A stretch of 64,000 nt of DNA from Basidiobolus meristosporus CBS 931.73 (taxonomy: Eukaryota > Basidiobolomycota > Basidiobolomycetes > Basidiobolales > Basidiobolaceae). This document shows positions 22,351 through 35,200 of the stretch, one piece after another (positions within the stretch are counted from its first letter, which is position 1; each line of letters starts with the position of its first letter). Location: contig MCFE01000229.1 in the NCBI GenBank assembly GCA_002104905.1, forward strand, positions 1-64,000, written 5' to 3'. The notes under the pieces are model-generated. The model made no database searches. It worked only from the letters and a program-made list of their open reading frames with translations, and was not told the origin of the DNA. A program made the position numbers and the translations under genes.

Positions 22351-22808
22351 TTCCTGTGGTACAATAGCAGCCTGCACTTGTGTGACTGGGCTCCATTGGC
22401 CAGTGCATCCAATTACTCTCAGTTAGAAAAGTTGATGGTATCTTGACAGCTTTGATGTAGACATTAGTTGGCATGATACAGGCAGTTTTGCAGTCTACAG
22501 CTAATATTGTTTAATACTTATATTGCATTTAGCTGCCATTGCAATATCTGGACATATAGATACCAACAAGTAGGCTACAGGCTACCAGCTATTCAGTGAT
22601 AGGGAAAGTGTTGACCTGTATTTGAGCTGTTCTCACCCAAAACCCATTTACATGCTACTGGCTTTCTTGCCTTTTGTTAGTTTGCCACTCCCTTGTGTTT
22701 GTCTGGATCAGTGATTGATACTCCCCCTACATGGCTTGTTGCTACAAAGTAGCATATGGTCTTTGCATTGCCTGAATCAGATACTGAGGTTTGGCACATG
22801 CAGCAAGC
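22351..22808 (-). pseudogene. copia remnant (RT/RNase H and linker scraps)
   Basis: The stretch 22540-22640 resembles the RNase H entry of copia-1 at 18310-18420 (CATTGCAATATCTGGACATA against CACTGCAATATCTGGACGTG). The stretch 22660-22800 resembles 19135-19285 of the integrase-RT linker. The order is consistent with minus-strand coding, with a large deletion between. The portion 22351-22530 is not assigned. No ends or duplications are visible. Confidence 0.5.
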
Positions 22809-23218
22809 TCTATGAAAAATATCTGTGATGATTCCATCAAAAGGAAGCCACAAATTCTAAGTCCAGTGACTAGGAGGTATTGATCCCATCAGGACACTGC
22901 GCAAAGATTGTAAAAGTAATTGTACCCCAGATTTTATACAAAAATTTGTCAAAACATTTCATCACAACAACATATAAGTGGCTATTGATTAGTTCTCTGC
23001 CAAATTCTCACTATCTGATCCCAGGGACTCTAATAACTCCTATATTTGTGTGCACTTATTAGCTATTGCCTCTATTTCACACTCCTTACTTCCTGACTCA
23101 ACTTTTTCTCTTACTTTTCATGCCAACAAATTCAGATATTAATGTTAAGCTTCAGTAGTACTTCAATTGCCATTTGTATTGACCTATACACATCCCCATA
23201 CCCCACGCTAGCATTAAG
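22809..23218. repeat. P-family terminal block, copy h
   Basis: Starts CTCTATGAAAAATATCTGTG, a changed form of the P terminus, and follows the terminal block for about 400 bases (compare 5132-5540). It is cut at 23219 by the LTR of gypsy-3, so no ORF A remains. Confidence 0.6.
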
Positions 23219-23951
23219 TGTTTATAGTCAAATTAATAAGTTATATGTATAGTCTATCAGTATATCAGTATTATCCATCAAATCAGTAGCATTAGTCAGC
23301 AAATGAATCAGCAGATCCTTATCAGACAGAAATAGATATATTAAGTAGGATCTTATTGGGTGATGATGATGCAATCAAATGAGTCATCAGCCACTGCATA
23401 CATTAGGAAATACAATTAGTCAGCAATTGATCTGGCCAAATGTATATAAGGAGCTGCTGGAACCTCAATAAAAATCAGTTCAAGTTTTAGTGAATACAAT
23501 ACTAGCTAAACTCCCTATTCCTCTACAACTCTTATACTAAGACTTGTAACATTTGTAGCAGCAATAATAAAGAACCTCCCTGCTGAAGAAGGATGAAGCC
23601 TCCCTCAAGATGTCCAAAATCAAGAATGGAAGAATGCTATGCAACAAATACTGGTCCAGCAGTAGCAGTTCCTCCAGATCCTTAGCCAGCAGCAATAAGG
23701 AATGACTACCATGGCCCAAAGCCAGCAAAACCCTGTCAAGAGCAACTATATTGTGAAGGTCAACCAGTACCCTGGTAGAGTCAATGAAATCGTGGGAACT
23801 TGGCTCTTCTAGATTGAAGATGCTCTCAAGGCTAAGGGAATTGCTCCAGAAAGCAAGTTACATTATGCAGCCTCTTACCTAGAAGATGCAGCTTTACAGT
23901 AGTACCACAACACAATCAGGTCAGCCACCATGATGGGATGCTCAACAAATT
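23219..23951 (+). pseudogene. gypsy-3: LTR plus start of gag, truncated
   Basis: A plus-strand relic of the same family as the intact gypsy. A 5'-truncated LTR spans 23219-23551 (ending GACTTGTAACA), then TTTGTAGCAGCAATAA aligns with the intact primer site TTGGTAGCAGCGATAA. Gag-like sequence starts at 23609 and stops at 23951. The decay is readable: CAGCAGCAG-like runs have become CAGTAG, and the TGGTACCAC of the intact copy reads TAGTACCAC. Both are C to T or G to A changes. Confidence 0.7.
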
Positions 23952-24019
23952 GCTTTCCCACCACACTTACTTATTCCACATACAGTTGAAAGCAAAAGAA
24001 AATATAGCATCCTGCTTGC
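23952..24019 (-). pseudogene. tnp2-like transposase, copy d, distal fragment
   Basis: Sixty-eight bases that align with 36010-36100 of copy f and continue at 28962 once the intact gypsy is removed. This shows the gypsy landed inside the tnp2 gene of P copy d. Confidence 0.55.
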
Positions 24020-24387
24020 TGTTACAAGTCTTGGTATAAGAGTTGTAGAGGAATAGGGAGTTTAGCTAGTATTGTATTCACTAAAACTTGAACTGATTTT
24101 TATTGAGGTTCCAGCAGCTCCTTATATACATTTTGCCAGATCAATTGCTGACTAATTGTATTTCCTAATGTAGGTTGTGGCTGATGACTCATTTGATTGC
24201 ATCATCATCACCCAATAAGATCCTACTTAATATATCTATTTCTGTCTGATAAGGATCTGCTGATTCATTTGCTGACTAATGCTACTGATTTCATAGATAA
24301 TACTGATGTACTGATAACCTAAACATATACTAACTGATTTGACTAAAAACTGATCTAACTTAAACATTCAAGCGGCAGATCATAACA
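24020..24387 (-). repeat. gypsy-4 3' LTR
   Basis: 368 bases, TGTTACAAGTCTTGG to GCAGATCATAACA on plus. The adjoining minus-strand sequence AGTAGGGGAGAA (24388-24399) is the polypurine tract. Confidence 0.95.
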
Positions 24388-24397
24388 TTCTCCCCTA

Positions 24398-27300
24398 CTA
24401 AAGTTGAGAGGGTTCTCCTGAATCTCTTTTCTTGTGATACCAATATCTTGATGGTTCAGTATTATCAGCAAGTCTTGCAAGCTTGAGTCTGTCCCTATGC
24501 ACTAAGTCTTCCCGGATATTGCCTTGTTTGTCCACCAGTTGGTAAGTTGCAAATGGACATTCTCTGATGATCTTGAATGGTCCTGTCCATTGTGGCTCAA
24601 ACTTCTTCCGAGTGTTGTTTCTTAGCAATACAAAGTTCCCAACTGTCAATGCTTCTGGTGCTATAGTCTTATCAAATCTCTGCTTCATCTTTTCTGCACT
24701 TTGAGATACTTTGGTCTGTGCCTCTTGACGTCTTTGTTCCAGTTGCTGGTGTCTACTTGGCTGACTGAGTTCATCTTCTAAGGTGTCTGTAAGCTTTGGT
24801 TGTGTGAGATCTCCTGGAATCCTTGGTTCACATCCATAAACTAAGTAAAATGGTGATTGCTGGGTGGTGTTGTGTACTCTGACTCTGCATGCAAAGAGTG
24901 CTTGATCTATATACTCATCCCATCTACTGACAACTCCATTTGCATACTTGGTCAGCATTTTTCCAAATAATCCATTAAACCGCTCAGTGACTCCATTAGT
25001 TCTGGGGTGATATGCCAAGGTTTTCAAGTGTCTGATCTGCTGCATTCCCAGGTAAGCCTCTAATGTCTTTGCCATAAAGTTTGCACCTCTATCGGATAAG
25101 ATCTCCACAGGGCATCCAAACTTCATCAGGATCTCATGGTAAATGAAACTTGCAACTTCTTGTTCACTGGCTATTGGTACGGCTTTAGCAACTGGCCATT
25201 TAGTGGCATGGTCAATAGCTACTAGGATCCAACGGTTACATTTCCTGGTAGTTGGCAGTCTTCCAATAAAGTCAATTCCCCATCTCTCAAATGGTCTGAC
25301 AGGCTCCAAAGGGAAGAGTTCGGCAATTCTTTGTGGCTGGCCTTGATTGATTTGGCAGTTTGGGCATGTTTTTACTAGCTTCTCAATGTCTTGTTTCATT
25401 CTGGGCCACCATGCTCTGGCTTTTACAAGGCTATAGGTTCCTTCAATCCCAAGATGTCCATATCCATTGTGTAGCTTATGTATTAAATCCAGGCGAGCAA
25501 CATAAGGACAATAGGCAATAGGGCTTCCATCAACAATTTGGTAGAGTGTTTCATTCTGTACAACAAATTTGCTGGCCTCATCACGGATTATCTTCTTGAT
25601 ATCTTCATCCACCTCATTAGGAATGGCTTGGTCCTCCAAGTACTTTGGTAATAGGCTAGGCCAATCTGATTCATGCACCAAGTTGAGTTGTGCAACTTGA
25701 TCTAATCTTGATAAGGCATCAGCAACCGTGTTGTTTTTTCCAGGACAGTAGACAATCTCCAGGTCAAATTGCTGAATGTATTCACTCCATCTTGTCATTC
25801 TTCTAGAGAGTACCTTCTGAGTAAATATATACTTGAGGGAGGCATGATCAGTCTTCACAGTGCATTTGACTCCTTCAATATAGCATCTCCATGTCTTCAA
25901 ACAGTGTATTATAGCAAGCATCTCCTTCTCATGAACTGGATAGTTTTGTTCTGCTGAGTTCAGTTTCTTGGATTCAAAGGCAACAGGGTAGTCCTTTCCC
26001 TCGTGTTCTTGGCTCAGCACTCCACCAATTGCATAATCTGAAGCATCTGTGCACAGAGTGAACTCTTTTCTGAAGTCTGGTATTCTTAAGCTTGGCAGCT
26101 TAGCAAGTTCATTCTTTAGTGTCTGGAAGGCAGTCTCACAAGCTATGTCCCACTTGTAGGTATTGTCTTTCTTGAGGATATCAGTTAAAGGGGCTGCAAT
26201 ACTTGCAAATGACTTGACAAATCTCCGATAATAGGAAACCATTCCAAGGAAGGATCTGAGTTCTGATATGCTATGGGGCTGCTTCAAATTCTTGATTACT
26301 TCCACCTTCTTGGGGTCTAAGGTTACTCCTGTGCTAGTCACTATGTGTCCCAGATATTCTACGTGTTCCTTGAAGAATTCACACTTGGCTAGCTTGCCGT
26401 ATAGCTTGTTCTCTCTTAGTTTCTTCAAGACCTTTTCAATGTGCACCATGTGATCCTTTTCTGTCTTGCTGTATATCAATATGTCATCCAGGTAGATTAT
26501 CACAAACTTGTCTAAGTACTCCTGAAAGACAGTCTGCATCAGCGTCATGAATGTTGCAGGGGCATTAGTGAGGCCAAAACTCATGACTAAGTACTCGTAA
26601 TGTCCATATCTGGTCCTGAATGCTGTCTTAGGGATATCTTCTGGTTTCACCCTAATCTGGTTGTATCCTGACATGAGGTCGATCTTGCTGAAAATAGTGG
26701 CTCCATTAAGTTGGTCCAAAAGCTCATCAATCCGAGGTATGGGGTACTTATTCTTGACGGTAACTGAGTTCAGGGCTCTGTAGTCAATGCACATCCTAAG
26801 TGTTCCATCCTTCTTTTTCACAAAAAGCACTGGTGCTCCCCAGGGTGACTTGCTGGGCCTGATGTATCCTTGCTCCAATAGCTGATCAATTTGTCTCTTC
26901 ATTTCCTCCAATTCCAATGGACTCATTCTGTAAGGTGTCTTGCTTACTGGAGGGCTATCTCCTGTGTCAATGGCATGATCCACGTCTCTGACTGGTGGTA
27001 GGCTTACAAGCTCATCTGGAAACACGTCTGAATATTTCTTCAAGAGAGTCTGGACCTGCTGGGGTGCTGGGATAGAGGAATCCTCCTGTAATACCGCCAT
27101 GAGGAACATCTGGGTACCTTTTTTAAGTGCTCTACAGAACTGGGTCTTGCTAAGTTCACTTGTCTCACACACACTGGAATTGACCAAGTTGAAATCCAGC
27201 CTGGCAGGTAATAGCTCATAGGTCTTGTTGTCTTTTTGGATCTGAGTAGCATGGGTTCTCCAGTTGATTGATGGATTACGACAAAATAGCCAGGTTTTCC

Positions 27301-28531
27301 CAAGTACAAGGTCAAACTTGCAGTTCCCAAATATATAAGCCTGTAGGTCTTCTTCATAGTCATTGATCTTCATTCTTACTGGCTGGGTAATACGGTTGAT
27401 TATGTGGGAGTTCCCATCAGCTGTGGAGACTGAAGTTGATTTGGTAGGTTCCGAGTTGATTCCAGCTTTCAAAGCAAATTGCTCTGACATGTACTCATGC
27501 GATGCTCCTGAGTCAATCATGATCTTGGCAGGTACTCCATTGATTGCTCCATTCAGGTACAATAACTTCCCTGAGTTTGAAGTCATTTGGGACAAGTACT
27601 CTTCTGTCATATGGAAGGTGAGTTCCGAGTCTTCTTCAAGCTCATCTTCCTCATTATTGTGTTCATGGGACTCAATATGGTTGAAGGTTCTTGTTGGCTG
27701 GTGTCCATTTCTTCTCTGAGGGCAGTACTTTGCAATATGTCCCTGCTGGTGGCAATTGAAGCAAAGTCCTCTCTTCTTGCATTCTTCTGAGGAGGGATTC
27801 TTCTGCATAGCGTCTATTTCCATTGGTACTGCTTCTGATTGTCTTCTTTCATAATGATTATAGCCTTTCTGACTAGTCACTGTAGGCTTCCCAACTCCAA
27901 ACATAGCTGAGTCATAGTCAATGGCAATCTTGATGGCTTCTTCAATAGTCTGAGGTCTTCGGTAATTGACTTCCTTGCGAGTTCTTTCTTTCAACCCATC
28001 AATAAAGTATTCAACTTGATCCAAGGGGTCCATTCTTTCAATTTGTCCAAGTAGACATCTGTACTCATAGATGTATTCTTGCACCATTCCTTTCTGTCTG
28101 AGTGTCTTTAACTTCCTTCTTAGTAGTGTCTGCTGGTGTGGAGGTTCAAAAGCATCCTGAATTTCCGACACAAACTCATCCCAGGTAGAGATTGTAGAGC
28201 ATCCCATCATAGTAGCTGACCTGATCTTGTTGTGGTACCACTGTAAAGCTGCATCTGCCAGGTAAGAAGCTGCATAATGCAACTTGCTCTCTGGAGCAAT
28301 TCCTTTAGCTTTAAAAGCTTCTTCAATCTGAAAGAGCCAAGTTCCCAGGTTTTCATTGACTCTGCCATGGTACCGGTTGACCTTCACACTAAAGTTGCTC
28401 TTGACAGGGCTTTGCTGGCTCTGAGCCATGGTAGTCATTCCTTGTTGCTGTTGGCTGAGGATCTGGAGTAGCTGTTGCTGTTGGGCCAGGATTTGCTGCA
28501 TGGCATTCTTCCATTCTTGATTGTCCGACAT
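24398..28531 (-). CDS. gag-pol: gypsy-4 gag-pol polyprotein
   Basis: A single 1377-residue frame starting [16 protein letters not shown] Gln-rich N-terminus (to about 45) precedes the capsid region (50-200) and a zinc knuckle [14 protein letters not shown] (257-270). The aspartic protease has [11 protein letters not shown] (about 338-348). RT spans roughly 550-740 with [15 protein letters not shown] and the catalytic [11 protein letters not shown] (679-689). RNase H begins [14 protein letters not shown] (about 825). Integrase has an HHCC zinc module (about 1021-1059) and the DDE core in [19 protein letters not shown] and NGVTERFNG (about D1087, D1147, E1183). A GPY/F-type module (WTGPFKI) follows, and there is no chromodomain. 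Every catalytic motif I can check is present. Gag and pol are fused without a frameshift, so particle stoichiometry must depend on protein processing or degradation. Confidence 0.95.
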   Translation of the reverse strand: MSDNQEWKNAMQQILAQQQQLLQILSQQQQGMTTMAQSQQSPVKSNFSVKVNRYHGRVNENLGTWLFQIEEAFKAKGIAPESKLHYAASYLADAALQWYHNKIRSATMMGCSTISTWDEFVSEIQDAFEPPHQQTLLRRKLKTLRQKGMVQEYIYEYRCLLGQIERMDPLDQVEYFIDGLKERTRKEVNYRRPQTIEEAIKIAIDYDSAMFGVGKPTVTSQKGYNHYERRQSEAVPMEIDAMQKNPSSEECKKRGLCFNCHQQGHIAKYCPQRRNGHQPTRTFNHIESHEHNNEEDELEEDSELTFHMTEEYLSQMTSNSGKLLYLNGAINGVPAKIMIDSGASHEYMSEQFALKAGINSEPTKSTSVSTADGNSHIINRITQPVRMKINDYEEDLQAYIFGNCKFDLVLGKTWLFCRNPSINWRTHATQIQKDNKTYELLPARLDFNLVNSSVCETSELSKTQFCRALKKGTQMFLMAVLQEDSSIPAPQQVQTLLKKYSDVFPDELVSLPPVRDVDHAIDTGDSPPVSKTPYRMSPLELEEMKRQIDQLLEQGYIRPSKSPWGAPVLFVKKKDGTLRMCIDYRALNSVTVKNKYPIPRIDELLDQLNGATIFSKIDLMSGYNQIRVKPEDIPKTAFRTRYGHYEYLVMSFGLTNAPATFMTLMQTVFQEYLDKFVIIYLDDILIYSKTEKDHMVHIEKVLKKLRENKLYGKLAKCEFFKEHVEYLGHIVTSTGVTLDPKKVEVIKNLKQPHSISELRSFLGMVSYYRRFVKSFASIAAPLTDILKKDNTYKWDIACETAFQTLKNELAKLPSLRIPDFRKEFTLCTDASDYAIGGVLSQEHEGKDYPVAFESKKLNSAEQNYPVHEKEMLAIIHCLKTWRCYIEGVKCTVKTDHASLKYIFTQKVLSRRMTRWSEYIQQFDLEIVYCPGKNNTVADALSRLDQVAQLNLVHESDWPSLLPKYLEDQAIPNEVDEDIKKIIRDEASKFVVQNETLYQIVDGSPIAYCPYVARLDLIHKLHNGYGHLGIEGTYSLVKARAWWPRMKQDIEKLVKTCPNCQINQGQPQRIAELFPLEPVRPFERWGIDFIGRLPTTRKCNRWILVAIDHATKWPVAKAVPIASEQEVASFIYHEILMKFGCPVEILSDRGANFMAKTLEAYLGMQQIRHLKTLAYHPRTNGVTERFNGLFGKMLTKYANGVVSRWDEYIDQALFACRVRVHNTTQQSPFYLVYGCEPRIPGDLTQPKLTDTLEDELSQPSRHQQLEQRRQEAQTKVSQSAEKMKQRFDKTIAPEALTVGNFVLLRNNTRKKFEPQWTGPFKIIRECPFATYQLVDKQGNIREDLVHRDRLKLARLADNTEPSRYWYHKKRDSGEPSQL

Positions 28532-28572
28532 CTTGAGGGTGGTTTCTTCTTTCTTCAGGAGGGAGGTTTCTG

Positions 28573-28589
28573 GTTATCGCTGCTACCAA
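28573..28589 (-). other. gypsy-4 primer-binding site
   Basis: On minus the sequence after the 5' LTR reads TTGGTAGCAGCGATAAC. TGGTAGCAG would pair with a tRNA 3' end finishing CTGCTACCA, as in many eukaryotic initiator tRNA-Met. The tRNA identity is inferred. Confidence 0.6.
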
Positions 28590-28957
28590 TGTTACAAGTC
28601 TTGGTATAAGAGTTGTAGAGGAATAGGGAGTTTAGCTAGTATTGTATTCACTAAAACTTGAACTGATTTTTATTGAGGTTCCAGCAGCTCCTTATATACA
28701 TTTTGCCAGATCAATTGCTGACTAATTGTATTTCCTAATGTAGGTTGTGGCTGATGACTCATTTGATTGCATCATCATCACCCAATAAGATCCTACTTAA
28801 TATATCTATTTCTGTCTGATAAGGATCTGCTGATTCATTTGCTGACTAATGCTACTGATTTCATAGATAATACTGATGTACTGATAACCTAAACATATAC
28901 TAACTGATTTGACTAAAAACTGATCTAACTTAAACATTCAAGCGGCAGATCATAACA
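28590..28957 (-). repeat. gypsy-4 5' LTR
   Basis: 368 bases, read as identical to 24020-24387. It is followed by TTGC, the second copy of the target duplication. On minus it contains TGTATATAAGGAGCTGC, a TATA-like promoter element, near 28690-28700. Confidence 0.92.
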
Positions 28958-28961
28958 TTGC

Positions 28962-31395
28962 CAACCTCTACAAATGCACACACCTGTCACAATTGACATA
29001 CTTGTATCATCCCAGCTTACAGCTTTGTAGTACGGCACTTGCAAAGTTGCTTTACATCATGTATTGGTGGAAAAATATATATCTTGCAAACATATGCTTG
29101 GTTGCTGCCACTTCTGCCATGAATACCTCCTGTATATCCACAAGGAGCTTGTTGGTATTCAGCCAATATATTCCTTCTCCTGGCTGGATTCAAGTCCCCC
29201 TGGTAGGTGCACTCTGTCTTTTGTTTGTATGAATTCTGTATTGAATGGTGTAGAAGTTGGCTTGTGACCAAGGAAATATGGCATACCTTGGCAGAGTTTT
29301 CCTAATAAAAATTAGTTGCTTGATGCACCCAGCCCAACTTTGCATTACGTAACCAAATACCCATGCATTGGGGCTGCTTAACTTTTTAATGACATAGGAA
29401 TAGGTGTCTCCATGTGCACATTTGTACTCAGTATTTTCCATCTCTTCCTGGCTGTCCTCCATGTGCCAACTAATTGCACCCATGATGGACTTGAAGGCAA
29501 TATTTGTGAAGAGATTGGGATGTGGTAGCACCTGCAACTTGACTTGTCCTCCTATCCCCCCATACATATGCTCCATAGGAAACTCCCCAAAGGCACACCA
29601 AGGCCAAATATTCTCCACACACCATGCAAGAAGGAGTACAGAATGGATACAGTAGCAGCAGAAATCTACACATTCAGCTTTATGTTTGTAGTATAGCCGC
29701 TCAATTCCTGTCACAAACTCCTTGCACAACAGCTGTAGTAGCATAAGGTTGACATTGGCGATCCGCTTCTGGATAAATATTCTTATAATGTCCACATATG
29801 ACTCCCAATGCTTCCAATTTATTCTTTGTAGGAGTGGCTTCAGAACACCACTTGAACAAATTCATATCCACTTCATCCAGTGTTGCATTTGTATTGTTGC
29901 TGATTCGAATTAGTACTAATTGGAGGCCATGAGGAGTACCTAGGGTAGCAGATACTCTGTAATCTCTTGCAAATTCTTTAAAGTTACTCTGGTATCTCAA
30001 AGGGCTCATTTAGCCTGATTTGCCCCATATACAACTTGGACAATAGTATAGGGATATTGTTGGAAGCAAATGCATTACTCCAAGTGGAAAGCTTTTGCTC
30101 TAACAGATACCCTTTATCTTAAGTATCTCTGGTTTCCAATTGATTCCATATTTTGGCCAATAGCTTATAGCTTGTCAACTTTGCTGCAATTGCATGCTGA
30201 CTTCTGTACCTTCTCTCTGTGAAATGATGATGTTCTTAGTGCTGGTGGTTGAGTAATAATAGTGTGTGTGAGTTATGGAGTAAATCCCCTGGATCTCACA
30301 CATTTAACAGCAATACCATCCATTGTGCCTGTATAAACCTGTCTCTGGCTGATGGTGGGGGTATAATTATATGCGCTGTTACAGGACAGCCATTTACTGT
30401 AATCCCACAGAAAAGCATACAAAGCTCATCCAGAAATGGATATAGGTAGCTATCCATGTTAGATGGTGATTTAGGCCCATATACCAGTGAGACTACCATC
30501 AGATTATTACTTGGATACTGTAAAATGGGCAGCATATTTAAATAGATAGAATCAGCGGCCAGCTGGATTTGCTAGTATAGTACTTGTTTAATGAGAATCC
30601 ATCAAGTGCCAAGGCAAAGGCATGGTCACACTTACCTTCAAGGAAGCCCTTTCTTCTGAGCTGTTTGTAATGTTTGGCATCAAACACATTGGATATATTT
30701 GTGCTTGATTGATGCTGAGTGCAGTACTGCATAGCTTTGCAATATTTGTTGGACTGCATCAGCTTCCTTAGACAGGGTAGTACTGGAATATATCCGGAAG
30801 TGAGCAATATTCTCCCTCAATAGTGGTGGATTCCTGACAATTTAGACACATTGCAATGGTAGCATTTTTGGATGTGAGTGCCTTGCAACTGCTAACACAT
30901 GCTGGAATCAGGACACTCTCTGAATCATATGTTGTGAGCCACATGATGGTTGTCCACTTGTACCATGTACATGGTAAGTTGCATCCTGGTATGATTTTGG
31001 CAAGAGTAGTATTAAATCCTCAAAGCCCCCCTTACTGATATTAGTGGAAATGTGCCACTTCTCTATCCACAACATTATATTATTCACCAGTAGATGAATT
31101 ACTGGACTCACTTGGCTCCATAAAGTATTCTTGGCATTTGTTTCAATGGGTGATATCTCATTACATATAGGGGTTTAACCAGGCCCATACATAGTACTAT
31201 TGTTATACTAGATAGGCACAAAAAACATCAGTGAGCCCTCTTTGTCAGAGCTATCACTCTGTGTGCTGTACCCACAAGGCTGAGGTGAGCCTAAAGGTGT
31301 CACAAACTCACTTGACTCAGTTTGCACAAGGTGACAAAAATGGCCATGTACCAATAAAGGAGTATCAACTAGCAGGCAAAATAATGTTGTTACAC
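28962..31395 (-). pseudogene. tnp2-like transposase of P, copy d
   Basis: Transposase of the Tnp2 (CACTA/Plavaka-like) type, inferred from motif order. On minus, from N to C: an upstream region to about 30900, then FALALDGFSLNKYYTSKSSWPLIL (in two overlapping quotes: FALALDGFSLNKY, SKSSWPLIL) near 30560-30640, then VVSLVYGPKSPSNMDSYLYP near 30440, then a CxxC segment near 30250, then ETLPRYA-, LYYKHKAECVDFCCYC- and VKLQVLPHPN-containing frames between 29190 and 30009. The Gly-Pro-Lys-xPxNxDSxLxPL pattern is what I know from tnp2 proteins. At least six stops or frameshifts occur. The distal end lies across gypsy-4 at 23952-24019. Confidence 0.6.
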
Positions 31396-32600
31396 AAATG
31401 ACTGATCAATGGTCAAATATGACATATGTGGCAAAACACTAGCCATGATCCTTGTAAACTTCCTATGATTTCTGAGTGCTTCATGGCCAAGAGGCTTACC
31501 ACAATAGCCACATGGTCATTTTTCTCCTCTCTTGTGGTGGCTGGCTTGTATTTGAGACATTACACCTACACAAATGTAAGATTCAATGACAACCTGCCAT
31601 AGTTAGCAATATAAATAAAGTTGTGGCACCACATATGCACTTATATGTAACACTATTTCCCCTTTGGCTTGACTCACTTCCATATATAGGCTGCCAAAAA
31701 ATAAAGCAAAGCTATCTGGTTCCCAACCAAACCCACTGCTGATGGCAGCAGAAGAACAGTTGAAGCTTGCTTTGACATTCAGTGCATCAAGCAAGGCTAC
31801 ATCTAAAAAAGCCATGTTAACAGCATGCCCACTGAAGGTAATAACAACTACTGTTGAGAACTTGAAACAAGTAGAAAAGAAACATTAGGTTACCACAAGA
31901 GTGCCAGCAATGGACAAGCAGGCCAAAACACATGCGTCTGAGCAGAATTTATCAAGGAGAAAACATAGTTCATTAAAAGAAGCACTTGGACAAAGTAGCG
32001 GTGAAGGACCTGGCAGTGATAAAGCAAAACATAAAGGGAAAAATGTCTACCCAAGCCCTGGACAGGGAGGCATGCAAAAAAAATTGCAGTTCTTGCCAAT
32101 TAATGCTGCAAGCCAGAAACAGACAGAAGCATATCATAGCCAAGAGGAAGCACCAGCAAGAAACAGCTGCTTTGACAAGAGCTGGAAGTGCAGCCAGTTG
32201 AGCTACACTCCAGCAAGATAAGTGAGTTTGCAGAAAAAGGCAACTTGTCTACCACAGCCTCCACATCCTCCGTTGTTGACAGAGTGACAATCCCACTGAG
32301 AGACATGGCTACAACATCAAAAACTCAAAAGACTATCATGCTGCCTTCAATGGAATATTGGAACGTTAATAGGTGCACCAAGAGGTTACAACAAATCTTC
32401 AAGAGCAAGGCTCAAGAATATGCACTTGAATATTGCAAGGATTTATTACAAAGACTGACAGATTAGGTGCAAGACCTTGCAGTCCCAGCTGAAGGCCAGG
32501 ACATGTAGGAACCAGTGAATGAACAGTGGCATAAAGCCATTGGGTTCCTGCCAAAGTGGTGGAACTGGAGCGTTAGAACAAAAATACTTATTGAGTAAAG
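31396..32600 (+). pseudogene. ORF A of P transposon, copy d
   Basis: Divergent partner of the tnp2 gene to its left. It starts with the conserved segment reading VKYDICGKTLAMILV near 31410 and continues to the repeat-rich region 31901-32221 (NLSRRKHSSLKEALGQSSGE, GPGSDKAKHKGKNVYPS) and to VELHSSKISEFAEKGN and VTIPLRDMATTS at 32188-32466. The C-terminal VNEQWHKAIGFLPKWWN segment follows near 32515. Stops near 31885, 32225 and 32465 break it. The alternating hydrophilic composition suggests a disordered or coiled-coil protein, not an enzyme. Confidence 0.55.
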
Positions 32601-33049
32601 AATTTTAGTGGAGTTGCTTGTTGAGTATGGGGTTGGGTTTAATGTTAGTGTAGGGTATAGGGGTTTGTATAAGTCAATACAATTGGCAATTGAGGTACAA
32701 CTGAAGTTTCAACAGAAATAGTTCAATTTGTACACATGAAAAGTTAGAGAAACTATTGAGTCAGTAAGTAAGGAGTGTGAAAAAGAGGCAATAGCCAATC
32801 AATGCCCACAAACATAGGCAGTGATAGAGTGTCTGGGCTCAGAAAGTGAGCAAACTGGCAGGGAACCAATCAAAAGCCACTTATATAGTGTTGTGATGAA
32901 AAATTTTGACTACATTTTTTGTGAAATCTGGGTTGCAATTATTTTTTAACAGTCTCTGCACAGCATCTTGACAGGATCAGTACCTCTTAGTCATGGGACT
33001 TTTACTTGGTGACGGCCTTTTGATGGATCATTACTATAATTCTTCATAA
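32601..33049 (+). repeat. P-family terminal block, copy d
   Basis: Non-coding end of copy d, aligned with 935-1358 and ending near TTCTTCATAAGG. The whole of copy d therefore spans about 23952-33049 with gypsy-4 inside, truncated at the tnp2 side. Confidence 0.6.
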
Positions 33050-35200
33050 GGATAACCTTTTGAATTCTTGGTATTTTTACTTTGTCTGTCAGTGGGATCT
33101 CAACTCTGTCAACAATGGAGAATGAGGAGGCTACAGTGGACCAACTGCCTTTCTCTGCAAATTCAACTACCTCACTGGAGTATAGCTCAACTGTCTTTGC
33201 TTCCAATTCTTGTGAAAACAGCTGCTTTCTTGTTAGTAATTTGTCTTGGCTATGATATGCTTCAGTCTGTTCTGGGCTTACTGCATTAATTGGCAAACAC
33301 TGCAGCTTTTTTCCTACACTTCCTTGTCTCTGGCTTGGGTAGACTCTTTGCCCTTTACCTTTTCCTTTATCACTGCCAGGTCTTTCACTGCTACTTTGTC
33401 TAAGTGCTTCCTGTTTTGAACTATGTGTTCTCCTTGATAAATGTGGCACTGATGCATCTGTTTTAGCCTGCTTGTCTCTGACTGGCACTCTGTAGGCAAC
33501 CAGGCACTTCTTCCCCCCTTGCTTCAAGCTCTCTACCAATGTGTGACTGGCTCCTGCTACTTTTTTTATCACTGCCAGGTCCTTCACTGTATTCTTTAAA
33601 AGCTGCTGGTTTTTATCACTGCCAGGTTGTTCACTGCTACTGTGACTAAGTGCTTCTTGAGTGAACTACACTTTTTCTTTGATAAATGCTGCACTGGTGC
33701 ATCTGTGTCTGCCTGCTTTTCCCTCATTGGCACTCTTCAAGCTACTGGATGTCTCATTGACCCCTTGTTTAGAGTTTTTGGTACTGCTTGTGACAGACTT
33801 TTGAGGAAGCTGCTGGTTCTTAGCCACACCATCCTTTTTCTTCTGCCTTTGATAGTTTCCACTATTCTTGTGAGGCATCTTTAGCAAACAAAGGCTAGCC
33901 CAGAGCCAGTTTGCTTGTTTGAATCCAGGATAATGCTCATGGAACAGGTCAAGTGCATTCTGCTTGGACATGAGTTCCTGATGGTCCCATGGTATGCCAG
34001 CCTTAAGGTGTTGGCATGCTAGACTTATCAAGGCCTCCTGAGTATTGGCCTACTCTTCTTCATTGCACTCCATGGCTTTACGGATATTAAATATCTTTTG
34101 GTTTTTAGGCTTTTTTATGAACACTGTATATTTTAACTTCCATGCTGTGATGGGTTTTTCTGTGGACTTTACCATTGGGCACTGTAGTAGTGCTTCAGAT
34201 ACTATACAGTGTTTCTTTGCTGTTACATTGGGAAATGGCTTAATTCCTGGTTGCAACATGGAGCTACATGAGTTCCTTCTTTGCAGCAAAGATCCCACCT
34301 TCTTTACCTGGGATACTGATTGCTCTGCCCCTTTTATTTGCTCATCCTGCTTCTGGACTATTTGTTGATTTCTCTGGGCCATTACATCTATCCTATCAGC
34401 CACTGCACCTAATTGTCTCATTTGTGCCTTGGTATGAGCTGACCACACACTTGTTAATATAGGTGGTGGAGATTTTATGATAGCTACTTGCCGGTCTTCA
34501 GCTGAAGGTACTGCTTTTTCTACATTCTCCTCTGCCACAGCATTAGAGTCAGCTTGTAGCTCTGCAGAAATTCCTAATTGCCTACTTGACTGAGAGCCTG
34601 AGCAGTCTGTATTATTACCATTGGGGGCACACTCTCCACAGGGCCTTTTTTAGTTGTAGCCCTACTTGTTGCGCTGAATGTCAAAGCAAGCTGTTGCCAA
34701 CTGTTCTTCTGCAGCTGTCAGCAGTGGGGCTTTCTTAAGAGCCAGATAACTTTGCTTTATTTTCTGGCAGCATATATATAGAAGTGAGGCAAACCTTAGC
34801 AGAAGTGGTGTTATAAATACCTGTGTATGTTGTGTCACAACTTTACTCATAATGCTTACTATGGTGGGTCATCATTGAATCTTACATTCTTGTAGGTGCA
34901 ATGTCTAAGATACACTAATGTTGTATACTCACATGAGTATTGAGAAAAAAATGAGATAATAGCATTATGTTGTTGAATATCAAGCTATTTGCCCCCTGCA
35001 AAAGACTTCTTTGATTCAATGCTGTGAGAGAAGAGAAAAAAGACCATGTGGCTATTGTAGCCAGCCTCTCAGCCATGAAGCACACAAACAGCCAGGAAGT
35101 ATTATAAAGAGCATGGTCAGTATTTTGCCACACAAGTCACATTTGGCCATTCACCAGTCACTACTGCATTAACAATATCTTGCCAGCCACTTGATACTTC
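33050..35200 (-). pseudogene. ORF A of P transposon, copy e (longest readable version)
   Basis: On minus, from N to C: a first segment with MAKCDLCGK-like sequence near 35130, a 62-codon piece at 34662-34850, then a 162-codon piece (34050-34538) with a predicted coiled coil (QLGAVADRIDVMAQRNQQIV) and VSQVKKVGSLLQRRN, then a 121-codon piece (33666-34031) with LDLFHEHYPGFKQANWLW, then a 198-codon piece (32991-33587) with the HLSRRTHSSKQEALRQSSSE repeat core and VELYSSEVVEFAEKGS. Together this implies an original protein of several hundred residues. I do not recognise the family. The C-terminal MPSMEFWNI segment is missing because the copy is cut at 33050. Confidence 0.55.

Larger units (their letters stand above)
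24020..28957 (-). mobile_element. gypsy-4: intact, very young Ty3/gypsy element
   Basis: 4938 bases on minus, with two 368-base LTRs that I read as identical, a 4-base target duplication TTGC (24016-24019 and 28958-28961), a polypurine tract, a primer site and one uninterrupted gag-pol frame. Identical LTRs mean it inserted recently compared with everything around it. It is the best candidate for a currently mobile element in the window and probable source of the older relatives gypsy-2, gypsy-3 and the scraps at 2757 and 3590. Confidence 0.95.
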
